In this document: positions 42,901-47,432 of the stretch, one piece after another | Layout of the letters: each line of letters begins with the position of its first letter | How positions within the stretch are numbered: the stretch's first letter is position 1 | DNA from: Lachnospiraceae bacterium | GTDB lineage: Bacteria > Bacillota > Clostridia > Lachnospirales > Lachnospiraceae | Length of the DNA stretch: 47,432 nucleotides | Direction: 5' to 3' | NCBI GenBank assembly: GCA_016285265.1 | Contig: JAEEQL010000006.1 | Location: 1-47,432 of the forward strand | The notes under the pieces: model-generated | What the model saw: only the letters and a program-made list of their open reading frames with translations | What the model was told of the DNA's origin: nothing | Databases searched by the model: none | Program-made: the position numbers and the translations under genes

Positions 42901-45900
42901 CTATACCGGCTTCGCGGTTGGTATCCTTGGACTTTTCATCGGTCTTGCATATTATGTAAGAATTCTCATCGAGATATACATCTACAGCATATTCATGTCT
43001 GTTTAATATATTCGGGCTGTTATACAGAGGATCTTCGGCTATGGCAATGACTCCGCTTCCGTTGTCTGTAACGGTCAGTGTAGCCAGTCCGGGACCCTGA
43101 CGGAGATTGGCTCCTTCGTTGGTGCTTCCGATCGCACCTCCGACCGCATCTGTTGTGCAATAAAGCATGGATGATACGGATCCGAGATCGACGATGATCT
43201 TGTCCGGATCACTTTCCCTGTTGTCGACACGTATGAAAGCATCTATGTCCGACCTGGTATAACCGACAACGCTTCCTACATCCAGATGGTTTGCGGACAC
43301 GAAATGCCCCGTTGCTTCTATGTGTCCGTACATATAACCATCATGGATACCGCCAATCGCTGTTCCACCGTTATCACCGACAATTCCTGCGCTGGCGGAA
43401 AGTCTGTGCAGATGCCAGTTTCCGGATCCGTCCCTATACAATGATGTTGTTATACAGTTACTGAATCGGATCGTGTTTTCCTCCACGGGGAGATTTTCAT
43501 CCGAACCGATCGTACCTATATTGGTTCCGACCAGGCCGCCTATTGGTTTACTTCCCTGGAAAGTGAGCACTTCGGTCGAATCCATTTCACCCGAACGCAT
43601 TAACTCAACTGCAGCTGCAATAGCTGCTCTGTCATCGGGAGAACCTTCCGGCTGATTATCCATCAGGAGCGTTAGTCCGTTTGCACGGATGTTGATGAGG
43701 GTTCCGTGATTGACATTGATCAGTCCGTATCCGAAAAGGTTGTTTGCGTTTTCGTTCTTGTCAAAGAACGACGCCATTCTCATCTGAACATTGTTGATGA
43801 CGAAAGCTTCTCCGGTACCGGGATCGTTTTTCGTGACGAGTGTTGACTTGACATTAAAATCTTTAAGAGTCGGGAAGGATACTACGGCAAGGTCATCCCC
43901 ATACAATGATCTGCTGTTCGGATCGTTCGACGGTGCGGGAATCGGAACAGGTGAATACCTGTACAATGTTCTGTTGCCGGACATTGCGGAGTAGACCACC
44001 ACTTCACTGTAATATTTTTCATGTCCGAGAGATTTATCTATCGTGTACCAGTTCAGATCTCTTACTATGCTGTAGTTATAATGATCGTAGCCTAAGTGAG
44101 TGTCCAGCATACGGATATTGTACAGATGGCGGTAGCATGTTATGACGGAATTCTGATGCAGGTGTGATGATCCGTTTTCATTTACGGAGGTGGGCTTTGT
44201 TCCGTCACTGCCTTTATCGAGATCTCCGAAATATGTATTGACGACAGCGTGCCCCGCACCGGCTTCGCGGTATGCGGCACCCAGTCTGTAGGCGTAGTTT
44301 CCTTCGGATACGTAATAGACCGGATCGTCGAGCGCACGGTCGGCAAATACAACATCGGAACTGAAATCCGTAGGTCCGTTATATGCTGCGTGCGTCGCTC
44401 CGAAATTATCGCTTTCCGCGGTCATGGAAACATACATGTTAACGGGAAGTGCGTCGGTTTTGATGAAGGTTTTGTTTCCGTTGATAAGCCTGTTGATGCT
44501 GTAATTGTAGAGCTTTGTATTAGTCTCGTTATTACCCGTTGCAAAGTCAATGGCGTTTCTGGACATCATCGCATCCAGAGAAAGAGTATATGACAGTCTT
44601 TCGGATATCGTGGTTCCGTACGCATCATAAACTTCATAGGATATCGTGAGAGGGAAATTGTAATAATTCGCCTGTGAACTTACCTGATTCCAGGAGTTGT
44701 TATAGCTAAAGTTATCGGTGGCGGGATTTGTGACGTTATGGACAAAGACCTTTCCTGTGGTATGGATCGATGCTCTGTAAACGGTCAAGGGAATTCCGCG
44801 CTTGTCAGTGACGGTTTCCTTTGTATAGACAACGGTGAAGGTCTTGACTCCGTCGGAGTGGGTTGTGAATTCCAAATTTCTGGTCAGTCCGTTCTGGAAC
44901 GTGTCCTTGGCCATATAAAGCTGATTGGAGCGGTCTGTGAATTTAAGCAGATCACTGAAGCTTTGAGTATAAAGCGCAGTGTTAGGTATGCCTTCGAACA
45001 GCGAGTTTTCGTTCACGACAAGATAACTGAACGGCTTTTGGTTCAGAATGTTATCCTTGTCCGCATCGTAAAGAGCGAAGGTGTAGTGAATATGCTCCGG
45101 CTTTCCGGTTACGGCTTCACCCTCTGTTTTGAGTGACCATGTAAGATCCAGTGTCTCACCGTTTCTGAGTGAGAATTCCCCGACCTCGGCTTCCGCCGGA
45201 ACGAAAACGGAATCCACAACCATCTGTCCGTTCCTGCCGGCTATGTATCCGATAAAGCTGGTGCCGCTTCTGTATTCCTCACTTCTGAAAGGAACGACGA
45301 GCGTGGCGATTCCGTTCTTGGCTGCTGTATCCCAAGAGGTTCTCCTGCTGTCGAAAAAGACGGAATAAACGCTCGCGCTGTATCTGACCTTGCCGGAAGC
45401 ATCGAGGGCTTTTTCGACATCGAATTCTATGGTGATCATTCCTTTAAGGATATCGGTAGCCTTAAAATCCTGAATGATAAGATCGTATATGCATTTGCTC
45501 TGGGAATCGCCGGCTCCCGGAGTATATGAAGGGTTGTATGTTACCGCATACCTCATGTGTGCGGACTGGCCGGGAAGAGATGCGGTATCGGTGTCGCTGC
45601 CAAAGAAATCAAAATATCCCTTGTTGTAGATGTTATCCGAAGTTTCGGCACCCGCAGGATTGTTGCTGTCGTATTCGTCGGGAGTTCCGAGACCCTCCGT
45701 GAGAGCCTTGGCCCAGTCTTCAAGGGTTCCGTTTTCCGACATATGATTCAGGGAAGCCTGTGCAGACTGATAAATGGTCTCCGCATTTTTCTGATTGTTG
45801 TTGTAACGTGTCAGGTTAATGTAGGAGATGATGCCGTAAACCGCAGCTGAAGCAAGTATTCCCAGCACTACCAGGACTACTATCATTTCCACAAGCGTAA

Positions 45901-45940
45901 AACCGGAATTATTCTTTTTTCCTTTTCGGGAAAACATCAT
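39986..45940 (-). CDS. giant prepilin-like protein with a repeat-rich beta-helix-type body
   Basis: A 1984-residue protein. A class III leader MMFSRKGKKNNSG is cut before Phe14, giving FTLVEMIVVLVVLGILASA with Glu5. A region of about 700 residues follows with beta-rich, weakly conserved segments. From about residue 795 on are at least 25 copies of a G-G-[A/C/L/M/V]-[I/V/F]-G motif (GGCIG, GGVIG, GGAIG), spaced 32-50 residues, tightest (32-35) toward the C-terminus, resembling GLUG-type repeats of beta-helical adhesins. Several copies hold Cys at the same position. The body would extend from a pilus or pseudopilus tip as an adhesin. It overlaps the preceding gene by 4 bases with GAGGAT upstream. 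Far longer than ordinary minor pilins. Confidence 0.9.
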   Translation of the reverse strand: MMFSRKGKKNNSGFTLVEMIVVLVVLGILASAAVYGIISYINLTRYNNNQKNAETIYQSAQASLNHMSENGTLEDWAKALTEGLGTPDEYDSNNPAGAETSDNIYNKGYFDFFGSDTDTASLPGQSAHMRYAVTYNPSYTPGAGDSQSKCIYDLIIQDFKATDILKGMITIEFDVEKALDASGKVRYSASVYSVFFDSRRTSWDTAAKNGIATLVVPFRSEEYRSGTSFIGYIAGRNGQMVVDSVFVPAEAEVGEFSLRNGETLDLTWSLKTEGEAVTGKPEHIHYTFALYDADKDNILNQKPFSYLVVNENSLFEGIPNTALYTQSFSDLLKFTDRSNQLYMAKDTFQNGLTRNLEFTTHSDGVKTFTVVYTKETVTDKRGIPLTVYRASIHTTGKVFVHNVTNPATDNFSYNNSWNQVSSQANYYNFPLTISYEVYDAYGTTISERLSYTLSLDAMMSRNAIDFATGNNETNTKLYNYSINRLINGNKTFIKTDALPVNMYVSMTAESDNFGATHAAYNGPTDFSSDVVFADRALDDPVYYVSEGNYAYRLGAAYREAGAGHAVVNTYFGDLDKGSDGTKPTSVNENGSSHLHQNSVITCYRHLYNIRMLDTHLGYDHYNYSIVRDLNWYTIDKSLGHEKYYSEVVVYSAMSGNRTLYRYSPVPIPAPSNDPNSRSLYGDDLAVVSFPTLKDFNVKSTLVTKNDPGTGEAFVINNVQMRMASFFDKNENANNLFGYGLINVNHGTLINIRANGLTLLMDNQPEGSPDDRAAIAAAVELMRSGEMDSTEVLTFQGSKPIGGLVGTNIGTIGSDENLPVEENTIRFSNCITTSLYRDGSGNWHLHRLSASAGIVGDNGGTAIGGIHDGYMYGHIEATGHFVSANHLDVGSVVGYTRSDIDAFIRVDNRESDPDKIIVDLGSVSSMLYCTTDAVGGAIGSTNEGANLRQGPGLATLTVTDNGSGVIAIAEDPLYNSPNILNRHEYAVDVYLDENSYIICKTDEKSKDTNREAGIGGAVGRIRKYGGGDLSIHVVNHGVIASSKGESYVKNLGGAVGIIWEGSVSNAYISVINSTDSRIGTYNGTDAYGYAHTTGGAVGKIKDLARNDDTSNIIISSSNSGVIFGDCTINGHLGQQLNGHNCDKNTGGIGGAVGAITGAQNTIPILNIRAYNNGILRGYTTSDKLEKPEYKNVGVGGTVGYLQHLPRSGNIYCLLAQGKEIRAVGNNAGGAIGSQTGVLLNPGTSFTHITADLQNGSSVVSTASNAGGAIGNAYNVTSRMQISAIISGTVTIKAVSDAGGTCGLFRSGSGTNGMNITTDNSEIILRQGTGNSYLYVRACNESDGSCASGNENAGGLIGNIINNRDSEIKTSFILPSQASGNTVVINVESYDNAGGMIGRMSTERSVNPEMNVVLHPMTSIKAVNDNAGGCIGFIEQTGNQFRSNITVTDAQGIDSAYTPVIQAGNSCAGGLIGGSSTNATFTGNLLLDSANLAIIAKSNAGGCFGSLKQYNTNNKPSLNGTVTVNSRTVLKQGATTPSCVVITASDDTGNNFGGVIGYAYNANVYGAVTCNTEMIVISGNDNVGGCIGMMEKGNFSTNGIYTLTGKEATISGHNNVGGCIGFITDVGNVSNSVVFAGESCSISSENGYSCTGGVIGKVNNCKIQNYSLVEFNGKSTTVSGGNDVGGCIGLITKNMSDNNTRFSFNGESCTIHGDENVGGVVGRSNDHQSKATITFSPVTECTVSGNNNIGGCFGNVTAGSYDPFTKRPAVSLSNCVVNVNGSGCTGGVIGRLQGGKTYQGSSVTLNNSTYNVISSNSAAGGHIGYTNSTVIGDGAELSISCSSSAFNITGKGSGGMIGQADSNVSAKKMVITISSSSVNVNATGTDSGAGGLIGINTATFTGPNEDCSISNGSGLSISAANGYAGYLIGINSGTFQGKNNHTYTLNASIGNCKNSAEAPEDKVIGRNTGVHQHYKYIVDGTTYTVA
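40140..43550 (-). repeat. region of degenerate GGxIG repeats in the giant prepilin gene
   Basis: The encoded protein has a GG-x-[IV]-G motif roughly every 32-50 residues across this stretch, i.e. every 100-150 bases. DNA copies have diverged and are not exact tandem repeats, so slippage is less likely than slow evolution. Confidence 0.8.
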
Positions 45941-46812
45941 TTTGTCGTATCCTCTGCAAATACAAGAAGAGCGGTGCGCGTATATAGCAGGGTGTCCGGG
46001 CTCTGACCGGCATAGCCGGACTTGTAGACATTAACGGTCACCATAACGCCGGCTGGTCTTCTCGTATAGTCGTTATCCTCCGTAGCGTATGAGGGAACGG
46101 TATATTTCAGCTCGGAAAAGAGTAACTTTACCGTATATCCGTTGTAAGCATCGGTCGTAAAGGGATTGGTGTAATCATATCTGGATGCGGGGAAGATGCA
46201 GTTCACCGTTTTGACCCCGCCTGATGTGGTAACGGGCTTGGGCTCCTTTCCGCACATGTAATATCCGTAATGGACATATCCCTGTAGTGTTTCGTCGGAA
46301 GGTATTCCGCCGTTGAAAAATCTGTAGACCGCTCTGGAAGATATTCCGTTTTGTTCCCTGAGAGTTCCGTTTATCCTGTCATCGTCATGGACGCTCAGAT
46401 AATTTGATGACGAGATCGTCATTCCGGTATATATGGCCTCGCAGTATCCCGAGGATTTTCTGATCACAAGCACATTACCGCTGTCATCAAACTGCAAAGG
46501 GTTGTTTTCGAATATCTTCAGGAAATCCTTATCTCCATCGGCTGAATCGGATGCGTTTATTATCCTTACTGATGCAAAATCGTCTATATAGGAGTCGGCG
46601 CATTCTTCTCTCAGCGCATCAACTACCATATCGGCTACAACCTGCGCCCTGCCCGCATCCTGGATCTGCATGTATATCTTGGTCGCAGAGGGCATGATCG
46701 CAATGACCGCCGTCGCAAATATCGCGGTAAGTGTCATGGATACCAGGAGCTCTACGAGAGTAAAGCCCAAGTTACGGCTGTTATGCGGTTTTGTGCACAT
46801 CCGTTTTTTCAT
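45937..46812 (-). CDS. minor prepilin, GspJ/PilW-like
   Basis: A 291-residue prepilin. The leader MKKRMCTKPHNSRNLG is cut before Phe17, and the mature helix begins FTLVELLVSMTLTAIFATAV with Glu5. A second helical stretch (AGRAQVVADMVVDALREECAD) and a beta-rich domain of about 200 residues follow. Size and helix sequence resemble the larger minor pilins of the GspJ/PilW class that start pilus assembly. It overlaps the preceding gene as ATGA and the giant gene by 4 bases. Confidence 0.88.
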   Translation of the reverse strand: MKKRMCTKPHNSRNLGFTLVELLVSMTLTAIFATAVIAIMPSATKIYMQIQDAGRAQVVADMVVDALREECADSYIDDFASVRIINASDSADGDKDFLKIFENNPLQFDDSGNVLVIRKSSGYCEAIYTGMTISSSNYLSVHDDDRINGTLREQNGISSRAVYRFFNGGIPSDETLQGYVHYGYYMCGKEPKPVTTSGGVKTVNCIFPASRYDYTNPFTTDAYNGYTVKLLFSELKYTVPSYATEDNDYTRRPAGVMVTVNVYKSGYAGQSPDTLLYTRTALLVFAEDTTK

Positions 46813-47159
46813 CTGAATACCCAGTAAACAGTCTCGCCCGATTCGTACATGTAAGCTTCAAGATTGATGTTGCCGTCGGTTCCCGTTATGGTGAAACTTT
46901 TGGGAGCGGAAGGATTCTTGCTTCCGGATCCGGGGGTGTGATTTAAATTCTCCGTATTCAGGCAGTCGTGAAGTGCGACATAATCATTGTCGGATCTCTG
47001 TCTGATATCTTTTGAATTATTGAGCGATGCACTTGCGGCATTTACCGCACCCGTAAAAGCGGCGATCACGATCATCAGAACTATGAACGCGACCATGATC
47101 TCAACGAGTGTCTCGCCCTTGTTATCCCGTATGAAATTGCCGTTGTATCTTTTATTCAT
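46809..47159 (-). CDS. minor prepilin, GspI/PilV-like, with Glu at mature position 1
   Basis: A 116-residue prepilin. The leader ends at Gly15 and the mature sequence starts ETLVEIMVAFIVLMIVIAAF: Glu replaces the usual Phe or Met at +1 while Glu5 is kept. Prepilin peptidases tolerate varied +1 residues, and non-Phe +1 residues are seen in some minor pilins. A short C-terminal beta domain follows. It overlaps the start of the next minor pilin gene, so the minor pilins are translated together. Confidence 0.85.
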   Translation of the reverse strand: MNKRYNGNFIRDNKGETLVEIMVAFIVLMIVIAAFTGAVNAASASLNNSKDIRQRSDNDYVALHDCLNTENLNHTPGSGSKNPSAPKSFTITGTDGNINLEAYMYESGETVYWVFR

Positions 47160-47165
47160 TCGGTA

Positions 47166-47432
47166 TTATTTCCTGGAATATCCGCTCGAAGCACTTCCGG
47201 TATATTCAGTGGTCTTAATGTATGTTTCGCGTGCGGCGGTCGCCGTGACGGTCAGTGTGTAGTGTCCGTCGCTTGCATCCCTGGATACATGTGCGGTGAC
47301 CGAAGAATCGGGAATGCTGTCGAAACCGTATGTAGTGGGAATGATGTCTCCCTCATTATTACCTAATGGAATAAATGCATCGAGGTCGATGCAGGATTTT
47401 TTTCCGTCGGACGATTCGTTCAGGATGAGTTC
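47166..47432 (-). CDS. partial gene at the window edge, T4P operon, C-terminal 88 residues
   Basis: The minus frame is open from base 47432 to a TAA at 47166-47168, giving 88 residues that end TEYTGSASSGYSRK. The content (FDSIPDSSVTAHVSRDASDGHYTLTVTATAARETYIKTTEY) is beta-rich and Thr/Ser-rich, in keeping with a pilin or surface protein domain. It ends six bases before the start of the minor pilin gene at 47159, so it belongs to the operon. The N-terminal part lies outside the window, so a prepilin leader cannot be checked. Confidence 0.75.
   Translation of the reverse strand, partial: ELILNESSDGKKSCIDLDAFIPLGNNEGDIIPTTYGFDSIPDSSVTAHVSRDASDGHYTLTVTATAARETYIKTTEYTGSASSGYSRK

Overview
The window looks like a piece of a chromosome from an anaerobic, mid-GC Firmicute of the Lachnospiraceae type (Butyrivibrio, Pseudobutyrivibrio or a near relative). 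The reasons are strong AGGAGG-type ribosome binding sites, frequent TTG and GTG starts, U-tailed hairpin terminators, an intracellular GH10 xylanase-esterase, BceAB-like ABC and two-component modules, and a monoderm type IV pilus (T4P) operon with no outer-membrane secretin. This placement is inference from gene content; no rRNA or other marker gene is present. No tRNA, CRISPR array, prophage or intact insertion sequence was found, and no stretch longer than 300 bases lacks a gene.

Layout. (1) 158-6139, + strand: a CHAP-acetyltransferase fusion with its own terminator, then a close-packed run of small enzymes (GNAT, SUFU-domain protein, phosphinothricin-acetyltransferase-like GNAT, HD protein, HAD phosphatase, GNAT) ending in an MFS transporter. 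(2) 6235-7840: an ECF-type S component with its own promoter and terminator, then a LytTR regulator paired with a DUF3021 membrane protein. (3) 8017-13137: a seven-gene unit without internal terminators (small protein, methyltransferase, lipoprotein, PrsW-type protease with zinc ribbons, GNAT, methyltransferase, P-loop kinase). (4) 13297-19991: an ABC ATPase, an 828-residue-class FtsX permease, a C45-like Ntn-hydrolase lipoprotein, an OmpR response regulator and a histidine kinase, overlapping or nearly so; this resembles a peptide sensing and detoxification module. (5) 20073-22479: a second LytTR regulator with an anchored coiled-coil protein, a CPCC cysteine-rich protein, and an anchored protein resembling BECR-fold nuclease toxins. 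(6) 22481-26368, - strand: pgeF, a long imperfect palindrome, and a second two-component system. (7) 26535-30687, + strand: a GH10 xylanase fused to a carbohydrate esterase, with no signal peptide, followed by a one-TM methyl-accepting protein fused to a sugar-binding PBP domain that should face the cytoplasm. (8) 30833-33480: divergent uraA and a YhfC-type intramembrane protease. (9) 33606-47432, - strand: a T4P operon running right to left: a partial gene at the window edge, two minor pilins, a 1984-residue prepilin-like protein with a repetitive beta-helix-like body, a pilin-like anchored protein, PilC, a PilM-PilN fusion, PilO, PilB and the major pilin, closed by a hairpin terminator.

The two most unusual parts are the giant repeat-bearing prepilin, which would place a roughly 200-kDa adhesin-like body on a pilus or pseudopilus, and the pairing of a cytoplasmic xylan-degrading enzyme with a chemotaxis-type receptor whose ligand-binding domain also seems to lie inside the cell.
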